A stretch of 64,000 bases of DNA from Paracoccus marcusii. Lineage in GTDB: Bacteria; Pseudomonadota; Alphaproteobacteria; Rhodobacterales; Rhodobacteraceae. Location of the stretch: NCBI RefSeq assembly GCF_028621715.1, contig NZ_CP117466.1:2430501-2494500 (forward strand), in the 5' to 3' direction. This document shows, one piece after another, positions 34,825-44,396 of the stretch. The first letter of the stretch is position 1; each line of letters begins with the position of its first letter. The notes beneath the pieces were generated by a model, which did no database searches, was not told the origin of the DNA, and was given only the letters and a program-made list of their open reading frames with translations. The translations under genes and the position numbers were made by a program.

Positions 34825-35179
34825 CATCCTGGTCATCGAGGATGAGGACAACATCGCCACCGCGCTGGATTTCCTGCTAACCCGCGACGGCCATCGCCAT
34901 GACCGCATCGCCACCGGACGCGGCGCCGTGGACCGCATCCGCCAGACGCGGCCGGACCTGGTCCTGCTGGACGTGATGCTGCCCGAGGTATCGGGGTATC
35001 AGATCGTCCAGGACGTGCGCGCCGATCCCGACCTGGCGGGGGTGCGGGTGCTGATGATGACCGCGCGCGGTTCCGTGGTCGAGCGGCGCAAGGGGCTGGC
35101 GCTTGGCGCCGACGGCTTTATCGCAAAGCCCTTCGAACTGGCCGAGTTGCGTGCCGAGATGGCCCGCCTGCTGTCCTGA
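34817..35179 (+). CDS. Receiver-only response regulator
   Basis: A 120-residue single-domain CheY-like response regulator. The phosphorylation site is Asp52 (LLDVMLP), with the acidic pair Glu9/Asp10-Glu11 near the N-terminus (VIEDEDN), Thr82 (MMTARG) and Lys104 (FIAKPF). There is no output domain, so it must act through protein contact. ATG at 34817 follows GGAGGG. It overlaps the preceding gene by eight bases and the next by one base. Its obvious partner is the kinase-like protein encoded just downstream. Confidence 0.93.
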   Translation: MADILVIEDEDNIATALDFLLTRDGHRHDRIATGRGAVDRIRQTRPDLVLLDVMLPEVSGYQIVQDVRADPDLAGVRVLMMTARGSVVERRKGLALGADGFIAKPFELAELRAEMARLLS

Positions 35180-37053
35180 TGCGCCGGCGCATCCTGATGC
35201 TGTTCCTGGCCGCGCTGGTCGCGGCGCTGGTCCTGGCGGGGTTGGCGCTGTGGCGGGTGGTGCAGGGCGGGCAGGATGCGGTGATCCAGGCCGCAATGAT
35301 CGCGGGCATTGGCCTTTTGGGGCTGATGACCGCGCTGTGGTTCCTGTTCGACCGGCACCTGGCCCGGCCGCTGGAATCGCTGGCCGGGGCGTTGCGGACC
35401 GGGCGCGTTCCCGACCTGGCGCAGGCCCGTCACCTTGCCGATCTGGGCCCGGCCGCCCGGGACGCGGCCCTGGCGCGCGAACGGTCCGATCAGGCGCTGG
35501 CGCAGGCGCTGCAGGATCACGCCGCCGAAACCCTGCGCGAAAAGGCCAGCCTGGAGGCGATCCTGGCCGATTTCGGCGCGGGCGCGGTCATGGCCGACGC
35601 ACGGGGGCGGGTGGTCTTCTATAACGCCAGCGCGGCGCGGCTGCTGCCGGGACTGGCGTTGGACCGTGCGCTGGACACGCTTTTGACGTCGGGCGCGTTG
35701 CGGGCGGCACAGATGCGGCTGGCCGCGGGGGCCGCCGCGACGGACCTGACCTGCCTGACGGTCGGTGGTGTCCGCCTGTCGGGTCGGTTGCGCGCGATCG
35801 ACGACGGGCTGCTGCTGATCCTGCGCGATGGCGCGGTCCAGCGCCCCGCACCCCGCGACATGCTGGAGGCGCTGCGCCGCCATGCGTCGACCTTGGTTCC
35901 GATGCTGGACGCGCTGGACGGGCCGATCCCGCCCGCGTTGGCTCAGGCGATCCGCGCCGAAGGACAGGGCTTGGCCAACGCCACACGCAGCCTGTCCAGG
36001 ATCATGGCCAGCGATGCGCCCGGCACGGTGGCTGCGCTGACGGAACTGGCCGCGGGGCTGGAGGCGGCGGATCTGCCGCCGCTGGCGTTCCGTGCAGAGG
36101 CGGCCAGCCTGAACGCGCTGCTGCTGCTGCTGGATGCCCGGCTGCGCGCCTTGGGGCACACCCCGGTGCTGTCGGTCCGGCCGGACCCTGACGACCAGAT
36201 GCGGCTGGTGCTGGATTGGCGCGGGTCGCCGGTGCCTATCGACCTGCTGGAGGGTTGGCTGACCGCCGCCCCCGATCCCGGCCAGCCTGATGTGACGGGG
36301 GCGGAGATATTGGCCCGCCACGGCACCGGCATCTGGCCGGAAACGGACGGCGCAAGGGCGCGGCTGGTCATGCCGCTGGCCTTGGCGCAGGGCGTCGCGG
36401 ACGGATCGGGCGTGACCTATGATTTCGCCTTGGCGACGCGGGGGGCGGCGTCGTCGCGGCTGGCGGACCTGACCTGCGTGGTCTTCGACACCGAAACCAC
36501 GGGGCTGACCGATCGCGACCGGATCGTCCAGATCGCCGGTCTGCGCCTGGCGCGCGGCCGCCTGACCGGGGAACGGTTCGAGACGCTGGTGAACCCCGGC
36601 TGTCCCATTCCCCCGGCCTCGACCGCGATCCATCACATCACCGACGCGATGGTGGCCGACGCTCCGGACTTGACCGCGGCGCTGACGGCGTTCCGGCATT
36701 TCTGCGACGACAGCGTGCTGATCGCGCATAACGCGCCCTTTGACATGGGCTTTCTGCGGCGCGCCGAGGCGCAGACCGGCACGCGGTTCGACAACCGGGT
36801 GCTCGACACGGTGCTGCTGTCGGCGATGGTCTGGGGCCAGTCGGAGGTTCATACGCTAGATGCACTGACCGAGCGTCTTGGCATCGCCATCCCGCCCGAA
36901 GCCCGGCATACCGCGATGGGCGATACCATCGCCACCGCGCAGGCCTATCTGGCGCTCATCCCCGCGCTGGAGGCCAAGGGCATCACCCGGTTCGAGGAGG
37001 TCGTGGCCAAGGCCCGCGACCACCGCGCGCTGATCGCCGACGCGAACCGCTAA
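35179..37053 (+). CDS. Membrane protein: degenerate histidine-kinase-like module fused to DnaQ-type exonuclease
   Basis: A 624-residue fusion. Two membrane segments (about 5-27 and 36-58) are followed by a short HAMP-like segment (RPLESLAGALR), a PAS-like region (about 121-215), a helical stretch (about 225-300), then a region resembling a worn-down kinase ATPase domain (about 305-402; EILARHGTGIWPE mirrors the G2-box end of kinases). From 430 on is a DEDDh exonuclease: DTETTG (437-442), HNAPFD (517-522), His577 and Asp582, all present. No HExxP phosphorylation site is seen; His235 is the only candidate in the helical part. It starts one base into the response regulator stop. It is usually annotated simply as a 3'-5' exonuclease. 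Confidence 0.8.
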   Translation: MRRRILMLFLAALVAALVLAGLALWRVVQGGQDAVIQAAMIAGIGLLGLMTALWFLFDRHLARPLESLAGALRTGRVPDLAQARHLADLGPAARDAALARERSDQALAQALQDHAAETLREKASLEAILADFGAGAVMADARGRVVFYNASAARLLPGLALDRALDTLLTSGALRAAQMRLAAGAAATDLTCLTVGGVRLSGRLRAIDDGLLLILRDGAVQRPAPRDMLEALRRHASTLVPMLDALDGPIPPALAQAIRAEGQGLANATRSLSRIMASDAPGTVAALTELAAGLEAADLPPLAFRAEAASLNALLLLLDARLRALGHTPVLSVRPDPDDQMRLVLDWRGSPVPIDLLEGWLTAAPDPGQPDVTGAEILARHGTGIWPETDGARARLVMPLALAQGVADGSGVTYDFALATRGAASSRLADLTCVVFDTETTGLTDRDRIVQIAGLRLARGRLTGERFETLVNPGCPIPPASTAIHHITDAMVADAPDLTAALTAFRHFCDDSVLIAHNAPFDMGFLRRAEAQTGTRFDNRVLDTVLLSAMVWGQSEVHTLDALTERLGIAIPPEARHTAMGDTIATAQAYLALIPALEAKGITRFEEVVAKARDHRALIADANR

Positions 37054-37430
37054 AGCGCGATCTGCGGCTGGTCCGTGGCGGGGTCTTCGTCCGGGCGCAG
37101 CGTGTCGCCCAAGGGGGGCGGCGCGGGCGCGTCCTCGCGGCGTCGGATCAGGATGTCGCCGTTGGGCAGACGTTCCGGCGCCTGATAGTTGCGGATGTCG
37201 TCGACCTGCGCCGCCAGATCCTGCAGGACGGGGCCCATCTGGCGTAGAGCGCCGGCCAGGTCCTGGGCCAGGGGCGACGTGGCGCCGGGCTCCTCCTCGC
37301 CCCACAACTGCCCCATGATCGCGCCCAGGCCGCGTTCCAGGAACCCCGGTTCCTCCGGCGCCTCTTGCGCAAAGGCGGGGGCGGACATCAGTGCAAGGCA
37401 CAGGGCGGTGGGGGTCAGGATGCGTGTCAT
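37050..37430 (-). CDS. Small exported protein of unknown function
   Basis: A 126-residue protein with a signal peptide (about 1-21, cut after AFA). The mature part has two amphipathic helices (GFLERGLGAIMGQLW and SPLAQDLAGALRQMGPVLQDL) and ends with a Pro-rich acidic tail after RLPNGDILIRRRED. Homologues I recall in Rhodobacterales sometimes carry the label AAA family ATPase, but no Walker motif exists here. It is convergent with the exonuclease gene, overlapping its stop by four bases. Its function is unknown. Confidence 0.75.
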   Translation of the reverse strand: MTRILTPTALCLALMSAPAFAQEAPEEPGFLERGLGAIMGQLWGEEEPGATSPLAQDLAGALRQMGPVLQDLAAQVDDIRNYQAPERLPNGDILIRRREDAPAPPPLGDTLRPDEDPATDQPQIAL

Positions 37431-37469
37431 GGGCCATGAGATGGGCAGTGCCGGCCCGCCGCGCAAGGT

Positions 37470-38213
37470 TCAGGCGGCCCCGGCCTGCAGATTGCCGCGA
37501 TAGAGGTTGCGATAGCTGTCCCAGGCCTCGTTCAGCCGACGAGTGCGGGCCTCGGCCAGGCGGATGGCTTCGGGGGGCAGGCCGCGACCGATGGCGTGGT
37601 CGGGGTGGTTCTCGCGCAGCAGCTGGCGCCAGCGGCGCTTGACCTCGGGCAGGGGGGTGTCGGGGGCGACGCCCAGAACCTCGCAGGGCGGGCAGCCGGC
37701 GCCCTTGTCATGCCGCCGCCGGATCGCGGCGATCTGCGCGGGCGCCAGCCCGAAGATGCGACCGACCTCGTCCAAGAACGCGATCTCGGCCGGCTGCAGC
37801 GCACCGTCGGCCACGGCGATGACGAACAGCCCCTCCATCACATCCAGAAGGACCGGATCGCCGGGCTGGAACATCGACGCCATCTTGCGCGCCCAGGCAT
37901 CGAAGCCGGCCACGTCCTTGCGGGCCAGATCGAAGACGCGGGCGGCGTTCTTCTCCTCGGAGCGGGGGATGATGAACACCCGGCGAAAGGCCGCGACCTC
38001 GGAGCGTTCGACGGTGCCGTCGACCTTGGCCAGCTTCGCCCCAAGCGCGATCACCGCAATGGTGAAGGCGACCGACCGTTCCGGCGGCGTCGCCGGACGA
38101 TTCGTCCACAGGAACACGGTGATGCGGTCGGCCATCCGCTGCCAGAAGCTGCGGGGCCTTGGCAGGTCAGGGCAGGGGCCCGTGCAAGTTTCGGGGGTGG
38201 TGCAGCAATCCAT
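37470..38213 (-). CDS. TerB-domain / J-domain protein (DjlA-like)
   Basis: A 247-residue protein. The first 40 residues include a cysteine cluster (DCCTTPETCTGPC), which might bind metal. A TerB-like helical domain follows (about 50-165; IALGAKLAKVDGTVERSEV and VIAVADGALQPAEIAFLDEV with acidic metal-binding loops). The C-terminal J domain (about 178-240) has the HPD motif (ENHPDHA) needed to stimulate DnaK. The order matches DjlA-like co-chaperones. The start could also be the internal ATG at residue 27 (MADRITVFL). Confidence 0.9.
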   Translation of the reverse strand: MDCCTTPETCTGPCPDLPRPRSFWQRMADRITVFLWTNRPATPPERSVAFTIAVIALGAKLAKVDGTVERSEVAAFRRVFIIPRSEEKNAARVFDLARKDVAGFDAWARKMASMFQPGDPVLLDVMEGLFVIAVADGALQPAEIAFLDEVGRIFGLAPAQIAAIRRRHDKGAGCPPCEVLGVAPDTPLPEVKRRWRQLLRENHPDHAIGRGLPPEAIRLAEARTRRLNEAWDSYRNLYRGNLQAGAA

Positions 38214-38275
38214 GCCCCAAGGTTAGCGCCGAAACCGGCCAAGCGATAGGGGCGCATTGCCGCCGCGGCGGCATG

Positions 38276-38770
38276 CTAGGCCGAAAGATCGCGCCCCATC
38301 AGCACAAGGTCGTGAAACTGCCCGAATTTCCATCCTGCCGCCGGGATGCGGCCCCATTCGGCATAGCCCATGGCCCGGTGGAAGGCGATCGAGCCGTCGT
38401 TCGACCCGGTGATCCCGCCGATCAGGATGCGGTGGCCGCGCTGGCGGGCGTGGTCTTGGACGGCGGTCAGCATGGCCCGGCCGACCCCGCGTCCCCGCGC
38501 ATCCGGAGCCGCGTGGATCGTGTGTTCCATGCTGCGCGCATAGCCCGCCCCGCCGCGAAACTGGGAATAGGTGGAAAAGCCCAGAAGCCGGTCGCCATCG
38601 GCCGCCACGATGAAGGCCTGTCCGGCCGCCTGCCGCTCTGCGATCAGGGCCGCGATCTGGTCATGGCTGCGTTCATCGGGCCAGAAGGTGATGGCGGTGT
38701 CGCGGACGATGGGGTTCCAGATGGCCGCGATGGCGGGCACATCGGCGGCGGTCGCGTCGCGCAGGATCAC
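38276..38770 (-). CDS. GNAT family N-acetyltransferase
   Basis: A 164-residue acetyltransferase of the phosphinothricin-acetyltransferase-like GNAT group. The opening LRDATAADVPAIAAIWNPIV and RDTAITFW block are typical, and the acetyl-CoA loop RGRGVGRAMLTAV lies at about 94-106. The substrate could be an amino acid analogue or a small amine. It overlaps the VOC gene by four bases and is last of the trpA unit, though it has no known part in tryptophan synthesis. Confidence 0.92.
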   Translation of the reverse strand: MILRDATAADVPAIAAIWNPIVRDTAITFWPDERSHDQIAALIAERQAAGQAFIVAADGDRLLGFSTYSQFRGGAGYARSMEHTIHAAPDARGRGVGRAMLTAVQDHARQRGHRILIGGITGSNDGSIAFHRAMGYAEWGRIPAAGWKFGQFHDLVLMGRDLSA

Positions 38771-39327
38771 AGCGTCACCTCTCCGTCCGGGGTTGCCAGC
38801 GTCGCGGTCAGGGGTGTCCCCGCCCCGGTCAGCATCAGCCGGCGGTCGTCCAGCTCAAGCCGGTCCAGCGGCAGGGTCAGCCGCGTCAGGCGCACCCCGC
38901 GATCGGGCAGGCGGTCGGACGGGTGCGGCCGGTCACCCCAGTCGATCAGCATGGGCTGCGCCCCGTCGCGCGGCATCTGGCCGGCCAGCGGCAGGGTGAT
39001 CTGCCAAGACAGGTCGCCGCGGCGCGCCTGCACGACGCGCGTGCCGGTGGGTGCGCGGAAGGGCGTCGCGCGCATCACCCAGCCCGCCACCCGCGGCGGG
39101 CCGTCGAACCCGTCCAGCCCGAACCAGCAGGGCCGGACATCGGCCTCGGGATCGGGCGCGATCAGTTCCAGGTATTCCCCCGGCCCAAGCGACATAAGGC
39201 GGTTGTGCGTGCCCATGCCCGGATGGCGCCCGCCCGGTTCCAGCGTCAGGCCGCGGCCGGCCAGCCACGCCGCCCCTTCGTCCAGGGTGCGGGCGGCGAT
39301 GGCCACGTGATCGAAGGCCAGGCTCAC
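38767..39327 (-). CDS. VOC / glyoxalase-like domain protein
   Basis: A 186-residue protein of the glyoxalase-like (PF13468-type) group of the vicinal oxygen chelate superfamily. The first strand [18 protein letters not shown] and the [20 protein letters not shown] block give possible metal ligands His8, His41 and Glu54. Members range from dioxygenases to lyases, so no reaction is assigned. It is coupled by four-base overlaps to trpA upstream and the GNAT gene downstream. Confidence 0.88.
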   Translation of the reverse strand: MSLAFDHVAIAARTLDEGAAWLAGRGLTLEPGGRHPGMGTHNRLMSLGPGEYLELIAPDPEADVRPCWFGLDGFDGPPRVAGWVMRATPFRAPTGTRVVQARRGDLSWQITLPLAGQMPRDGAQPMLIDWGDRPHPSDRLPDRGVRLTRLTLPLDRLELDDRRLMLTGAGTPLTATLATPDGEVTL

Positions 39328-40121
39328 CCGCGGTGGGCGCCCGCGGCCAGGTCGCGGACGAAGGCCAGGATTTCCGGGACGGGGCGCCCCTCGCCGATCT
39401 GCTTGACGATGGCGCTGCCGACGACGCAGCCGTCGGCGACGGACGCGATCGCCTCGGCCGCCTCGGGGGTCGAGATGCCAAAGCCCACGACGACCGGCAG
39501 GCCGGCGGCGGCGCGGATGCGGGCGACCTCGGGGGCGACGTCGGCGGCATTGGCCGCGGCCGCGCCGGTGATCCCCGTGACGCTGACGTAATAGACAAAG
39601 CCCGTGATGTTCCTGACCACCGCAGGCAGGCGGCGGTCATCGGTCGTCGGCGTCGCCAGGCGGATGAAGTTCAGCCCCGCGGCCGTGGCTGGCACGCAGA
39701 GTTCGGAATCCTCCTCGGGGGGCAGGTCGACGACGATCAGGCCGTCGATCCCCGCCTCGACCGCATCCGTCAGGAACTGGGTCACGCCGCCCTTTCGGGC
39801 ATAGATCGGGTTGTAATAGCCCATCAGCACGATGGGCGTCGTGGTGTCGTCGCGCCGGAATTCGCGCACGATGTCCAGCGTGCGGCTGACGCTGCCGCCC
39901 TGGGCCAATGCGCGCTGGCCTGCCGCCTGGATCGTGCTGCCATCGGCCATCGGGTCGGTGAAGGGCATGCCCAGCTCGATGATGTCCACCCCCGCGTCGG
40001 GCAGGCCTCGCATGATCTGCAGCGCGGTCGCATCGTCGGGGTCGGATGCCATCATGTAGGCCACGAAGGCCTTCTTGCCCTGGGCCTTGAGCGCCGCAAA
40101 CCTGTCGTCGATTCTGGTCAT
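39324..40121 (-). CDS. trpA: Tryptophan synthase alpha subunit
   Basis: Cleaves indole-3-glycerol phosphate to indole and glyceraldehyde-3-phosphate, passing indole to TrpB. The 265-residue TIM barrel has the catalytic Glu in [16 protein letters not shown], the catalytic Asp in VVDLPPEED, the flexible loop GVTG-like segment [13 protein letters not shown], and [10 protein letters not shown] and GSAIVKQI phosphate loops. ATG at 40121 is preferred over an upstream codon. trpB is not adjacent; the downstream partners are unrelated VOC and GNAT genes. It diverges from ychF across 154 bp. Confidence 0.96.
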   Translation of the reverse strand: MTRIDDRFAALKAQGKKAFVAYMMASDPDDATALQIMRGLPDAGVDIIELGMPFTDPMADGSTIQAAGQRALAQGGSVSRTLDIVREFRRDDTTTPIVLMGYYNPIYARKGGVTQFLTDAVEAGIDGLIVVDLPPEEDSELCVPATAAGLNFIRLATPTTDDRRLPAVVRNITGFVYYVSVTGITGAAAANAADVAPEVARIRAAAGLPVVVGFGISTPEAAEAIASVADGCVVGSAIVKQIGEGRPVPEILAFVRDLAAGAHRG

Positions 40122-40275
40122 GTCCGTCCCTGCATTCTTTGGCACAATCCCTAGCGCGCATGGGGGGTGGGTGCAATCTCCGGGCGCGGGTCGGGCGTGG
40201 GCCGGGCCAAGGCTGGACTTGGCCGCGCGGGGCGCGTAACAGGCGCGGGATATTCAGACGGGAAAGGGTGCTGTC

Positions 40276-41373
40276 ATGGGCTTTCGCATGGGGATCGTGG
40301 GCTTGCCGAACGTGGGCAAGTCGACGCTGTTCAACGCATTGACGAAAACCGCCGCCGCACAGGCCGCGAACTTCCCGTTCTGCACCATCGAGCCCAACGT
40401 GGGCGAGGTCGCGGTCCCCGACCCGCGGCTGGACACCCTGGCCGCCATCGCGGGCAGCAAGCAGATCATCCCGACGCGCATCACCTTCGTGGACATCGCG
40501 GGCCTGGTGAAGGGCGCCAGCAAGGGCGAAGGCCTGGGCAACCAGTTCCTGGCCAACATCCGCGAGACGGACGCCATCGCCCATGTGCTGCGCTGCTTCG
40601 AGGATGGCGACATCACCCATGTCGAGGGCCGTATCGACCCGCTGGCCGATGCCGACGTGATCGAGACCGAGCTGATGATCGCCGACATGGAATCGATCGA
40701 GCGTCGCCTGGCCAACCTGTCGCGCAAGCTGAAGGGCGGGGACAAGGACGCGCTGGATCAGGACCGCCTGCTGCGCCAGGCGCTGGCCGTGCTGAACGAG
40801 GGCCGCCCGGCGCGCACCATCGCCGTGTCCGACGACGACCGCCGCGCGTGGGACATGCTGCAGTTGCTGACCGCCAAGCCGGTTCTGTTCGTCTGCAACG
40901 TGGCCGAGGACGAGGCCGCCAACGGCAATGCCCTGTCCGAGAAGGTCCGCGAGATGGCCGATGCGCAGGGCGCGGGCCATGTCGTGATCTCGGCCCGGAT
41001 CGAGGAGGAGATCAGCCAGCTGGACGCCGAGGAGGCGCAGATGTTCCTGGGCGAGATGGGCCTGGAGGAGCCGGGCCTGGACCGGCTGATCCGCGCCGGA
41101 TACAGCCTGCTGGGTCTGCAGACCTATTTCACCGTGGGCCCAAAGGAGGCCCGCGCCTGGACCATCACCAAGGGCACCCTGGCCCCGCAGGCGGCGGGCG
41201 TGATCCATGGCGATTTCGAGAAGGGCTTCATCCGGTCGGAAACCATCGCCTATGACGACTATGTCGCCGGCAAGGGCGAAGCCGGGGCACGGGAGGCGGG
41301 CAAGCTGCGCGTCGAGGGCAAGACCTATGAGGTCAAGGACGGGGACGTCCTGCACTTCCTGTTCAGCGGCTGA
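40276..41373 (+). CDS. ychF: Redox-regulated ATPase YchF
   Basis: Universally conserved Obg-family P-loop protein linked to ribosome and stress functions. The 365-residue protein has Walker [10 protein letters not shown] (9-17), the switch region [30 protein letters not shown], and, in place of the GTPase NKxD, CNVAEDE, the change that makes YchF prefer ATP. The C-terminal TGS domain (about 280-365) ends with [11 protein letters not shown] hairpin terminator separates it from convergent cydB. Confidence 0.97.
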   Translation: MGFRMGIVGLPNVGKSTLFNALTKTAAAQAANFPFCTIEPNVGEVAVPDPRLDTLAAIAGSKQIIPTRITFVDIAGLVKGASKGEGLGNQFLANIRETDAIAHVLRCFEDGDITHVEGRIDPLADADVIETELMIADMESIERRLANLSRKLKGGDKDALDQDRLLRQALAVLNEGRPARTIAVSDDDRRAWDMLQLLTAKPVLFVCNVAEDEAANGNALSEKVREMADAQGAGHVVISARIEEEISQLDAEEAQMFLGEMGLEEPGLDRLIRAGYSLLGLQTYFTVGPKEARAWTITKGTLAPQAAGVIHGDFEKGFIRSETIAYDDYVAGKGEAGAREAGKLRVEGKTYEVKDGDVLHFLFSG

Positions 41374-41380
41374 TGAGGAA

Positions 41381-41402
41381 AGGCGGGCCAGGCGGCCCGC
41401 CT
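41381..41402. terminator. Bidirectional terminator between ychF and cydB
   Basis: AGGCGGGCC (41381-41389) pairs perfectly with GGCCCGCCT (41394-41402) around a four-base loop, followed by TGTTCGTT on the + side. It sits in the 36-bp space between the two convergent genes and could serve both. Confidence 0.75.
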
Positions 41403-41409
41403 TGTTCGT

Positions 41410-42420
41410 TCAGGAATAGGTCAGTTCGGTCGCCTTGCCGCGGAAGACCGTGTAGGCCAGCACCGAATAGGCGATGATGACCGGCAGGACGATCAGCGCG
41501 CCCACCAGGATGATGATCAGCGCCTCGGGTGCGGCGGCGGCCTGATAGATCGTCATCTGTTCGGGGACGACATAGGGGTAGAAGCTGTAGGCCAGCCCCC
41601 CGAAGGCCAGGACGAACAGCGCCGTGGTCAGGGCGAAGGGCGTCCAGGCCATGCGGTCGTTCTCCATCGGCAGCACGTGCAGCACCCGCCACAGGGTCGC
41701 GATCAGCACCACCGACAGGATCGGCAGGGGGGCCAGGATCGCGAATTCGGGCCAGCTGAACCACTTGTCCCAGATGCGGGCACTGACCAGGGGCGATGCG
41801 GCCGAGATCGCGGCGATGCCCGCCACCAGCCCCCAGATGCCGCGCCGTGCCCACAGGATCGCCTTGGCCTGCAGAACGCCCTCGGCCTTGCCGATCAGCC
41901 AGGTCGCACCGATGACGCTGAACCCCACCGTCAGGAACACCGCCGTCAGCAGCGCAAACGCGATGTTGGTCCAGCTGAGCTGCAGCCCGGTGACATAGAG
42001 GCCCAGCATGAACCCCTGCGCCAGGGTTGAGGCCAGGCTGCCCGCGAAGAACGCCCGGTTCCACGCGGCGCGGTGACGGGTCGGGGCCTTGGCGCGGAAC
42101 TCGAACGCGACGCCGCGCAGGATCAGGCCGATCAGCATGACCGTCACCGGCAGGTAAAGGGCAGTCAGGATCACCCCGTGCGCCACCGGGAAGGCCACCA
42201 ACAGCAGGCCGATGGCCAGGACCAGCCAGGTCTCGTTCGCGTCCCAGAAGGGACCGATCGAGGCGACCATGCGGTCGCGTTCCGACGGGGTGGCGAAGGG
42301 GAACAGCAGGCCCACCCCCAGGTCGAAGCCGTCCAGGACGACATAGACCAGGATGGAAATGCCCATCAGCATCGCGAAGACGAAGGGCAGCCAGATGAAC
42401 GGATCACCGAAGAGGTGCAT
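41410..42420 (-). CDS. cydB: Cytochrome bd-type quinol oxidase subunit II
   Basis: Membrane subunit II of the quinol oxidase, 336 residues with about eight or nine membrane segments. Conserved parts are DPFIWLPFVFAMLMGISIL, VVLDGFDLGVGLLFPF, and GPFWDANETWLVLAIGLLLVAFP. It follows cydA by three bases. No cydX-like small gene lies between its stop and the terminator, and no cydDC exporter genes are near, so haem assembly depends on genes elsewhere. Confidence 0.95.
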   Translation of the reverse strand: MHLFGDPFIWLPFVFAMLMGISILVYVVLDGFDLGVGLLFPFATPSERDRMVASIGPFWDANETWLVLAIGLLLVAFPVAHGVILTALYLPVTVMLIGLILRGVAFEFRAKAPTRHRAAWNRAFFAGSLASTLAQGFMLGLYVTGLQLSWTNIAFALLTAVFLTVGFSVIGATWLIGKAEGVLQAKAILWARRGIWGLVAGIAAISAASPLVSARIWDKWFSWPEFAILAPLPILSVVLIATLWRVLHVLPMENDRMAWTPFALTTALFVLAFGGLAYSFYPYVVPEQMTIYQAAAAPEALIIILVGALIVLPVIIAYSVLAYTVFRGKATELTYS

Positions 42421-42423
42421 GAT

Positions 42424-43809
42424 CTACTCCGCAGGTTGCAGGGCGCGCACGCCCGCGTCGGGGGTGGGCAGGTCGGGGGTCAGCGGGTCGTGGCGTGCGG
42501 CGCGGCGCGCCAGATAGGTCAGCGTGCCCAGATAGGCCGCCATCAGGACCGCATAGACCAGAAGGTAGGCGACCAGGCTGGAGGCGACCATGCCGCCGGT
42601 GACCGGGCCGACCGCCTCCTTGGTGGTCAGGACGCCCGTGACCAGCCAGGGCTGACGCCCGATCTCGGTCACGTACCAGCCCGCAAGCGTGGCGATCCAG
42701 CCCGAGAAGCCCATCGCGGCAAAGGCATAGATCCAGGGGCGCGGCAGGCCTTCGACCCCGCGGCCGCGGCGCATGAACCACAAGGCAGACCAGGACAGCG
42801 CCAGCATCGCCATGCCCATGCCCACCATGATCCGGAAGCTGAAGAAGACAGGGGCCACGGGCGGGTGTTCGGGGGTGCCGTCGGCGGCCACGAAATCGTT
42901 CAGGCCCGGCACCTCGCCGTCCAGGCTGTGCGTCAGGATCAGGGATGCGACGTTGGGGATGGCGATCTCCATCCGATTCTCGCGCGCCTCCTGATCGGGC
43001 AGGGCGAAGAGGACCAGCGGCACGTTGCCCTGCGTCTCCCAGTTGCCCTCCATCGCGGCGACCTTGGCGGGCTGGTGTTCCAGCGTGTTCAGGCCGTGCA
43101 TGTCGCCGGCATAGATCTGCAGCGGGATCAGCACCGCGCCAAGCGTCGCGCCAAAGCGCAGCGTGGCCCGCACCTCGTCCCCCCGGTCGCCCCAGATCCA
43201 GCGCAGCGCCGAGATGCCCGCGATGAGGAAGGCCACCGTCAGCCCCGAGGCCAGCAGCATGTGCGTCAGGCGGTAGGGCAGCGACGGGTTGAAGATGATC
43301 GCCATCCAGTCGATCGCGTGGACCACGCCGTCGATCACCTCATAGCCCGCGGGCGTGTGCATCCAGCTGTTCAGGACCAGGATCCAGAAGGCCGACAGCG
43401 TGGTACCGAACGCCACCAGGAAGGTCGCGGTCGTGTGCAGCCAGCCCGGCACGCGACGAAAGCCGAAGAGCATGATGCCCAGGAAGGCGGCCTCGAGGAA
43501 GAAGGCGGTCAGCACCTCATAGGCCAGAAGCGGACCCGCGATGTTGCCGACGCTTTCCATGAAACCGGGCCAGTTGGTGCCGAACTGGAACGACATGGTG
43601 ATGCCCGACACGACGCCAAGCGCGAAGGACAGGGCAAACACCTTCACCCAGAAGCGATAGGCGTCCATCCATTTTTCGTCGCCCGTGCGGTTGAAGCGCA
43701 GCTTGAAGAACAGCAGCACCCACCCAAGCGCGATCGTGATGGTCGGGAACAGGATGTGGAACGAGATGTTCGCGGCAAATTGAATCCGCGACAGAATCAG
43801 CGGGTCCAT
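42424..43809 (-). CDS. cydA: Cytochrome bd-type quinol oxidase subunit I (CIO-like)
   Basis: Subunit I, which holds the haems and the quinol site. At 461 residues it is shorter than the 522 of Escherichia coli CydA, and the Q-loop region around LPDQEARENRMEIAIPN is short, as in cyanide-insensitive CioA oxidases. Haem ligand candidates are His18 in ISFHILFPT, the His of LTHSLDG region and Met in the GRGVEG-flanked helix. The DPLILSRIQFAANISFHILF start is family-typical. It is four bases downstream of the GbsR-type regulator gene, with which it forms an operon. Confidence 0.95.
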   Translation of the reverse strand: MDPLILSRIQFAANISFHILFPTITIALGWVLLFFKLRFNRTGDEKWMDAYRFWVKVFALSFALGVVSGITMSFQFGTNWPGFMESVGNIAGPLLAYEVLTAFFLEAAFLGIMLFGFRRVPGWLHTTATFLVAFGTTLSAFWILVLNSWMHTPAGYEVIDGVVHAIDWMAIIFNPSLPYRLTHMLLASGLTVAFLIAGISALRWIWGDRGDEVRATLRFGATLGAVLIPLQIYAGDMHGLNTLEHQPAKVAAMEGNWETQGNVPLVLFALPDQEARENRMEIAIPNVASLILTHSLDGEVPGLNDFVAADGTPEHPPVAPVFFSFRIMVGMGMAMLALSWSALWFMRRGRGVEGLPRPWIYAFAAMGFSGWIATLAGWYVTEIGRQPWLVTGVLTTKEAVGPVTGGMVASSLVAYLLVYAVLMAAYLGTLTYLARRAARHDPLTPDLPTPDAGVRALQPAE

Positions 43810-43813
43810 GGGT

Positions 43814-44380
43814 TCAGCCTGTCGATTGAGGTTTGCTGCGGCGGATCGGGATCAGCTTGCCCGCGCCGTCGACAAGGCGGCCAAGACGGGCGCCCATGTT
43901 CATCAGCGCGACCAGGCGCTCGGTCTCGAACCGGGCCAGGTCATCGTGGAACCGCGTCATCTGTTCGATCAGCTGGCGCAGTTCGGCGATGCGGGCGTGG
44001 GCTACGCGGTCAGACGGGTCGGGTTCGGCCATCGACAGTTCGCGAAGCTTGGTCAGAGTGGGATCGATCTCGCGCTTGCGCCGTTCGTTGATCAGCGTGC
44101 GCACGATCTCCCACAGGTCGTCGGGCGTGGTGAAGAATTCGCGCCGGTCGTCCTGCTGATGGCGCAGGCGCACCAAGTTCCAGCTTTGCAGCTCCTTGAG
44201 CGCCATCGACACGTTCGAACGGGAGAAGCCCAGGGCGGCGACGATGTCGTCCGCACACAGCGGCTCGTCCGCCAGGAACAGCAGGGCATAGACCTGACCG
44301 ACGGTGCGGTTGATGCCCCACCGCGATCCCATTTCACCGAAATGCAGGATGAACTCCTGCCGCAAGGCCGACACTGACAT
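43814..44380 (-). CDS. GbsR/MarR family transcriptional regulator of cydAB
   Basis: A 188-residue winged-helix regulator of the GbsR group. The DNA-binding helices are at about 25-85 (GRTVGQVYALLFLADEPLCADDIVAALG then SRSNVSMALKELQSW), with a long C-terminal helical dimer part (about 110-170). It is first gene of the gbsR-cydA-cydB operon and a near-perfect 18-bp palindrome lies 17 bp before its start, so it probably represses its own operon. The signal is unknown; quinol or redox state is plausible by function. Confidence 0.92.
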   Translation of the reverse strand: MSVSALRQEFILHFGEMGSRWGINRTVGQVYALLFLADEPLCADDIVAALGFSRSNVSMALKELQSWNLVRLRHQQDDRREFFTTPDDLWEIVRTLINERRKREIDPTLTKLRELSMAEPDPSDRVAHARIAELRQLIEQMTRFHDDLARFETERLVALMNMGARLGRLVDGAGKLIPIRRSKPQSTG

Positions 44381-44396
44381 TCGCTTGTTCCCGTCA

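Noticed and set aside
42073..44091. A 672-codon open frame on the + strand opposite cydB and cydA.
   Set aside because: It is antisense to conserved oxidase genes, has a low-complexity Gly/Gln/Asp/Arg composition and no recognisable fold.
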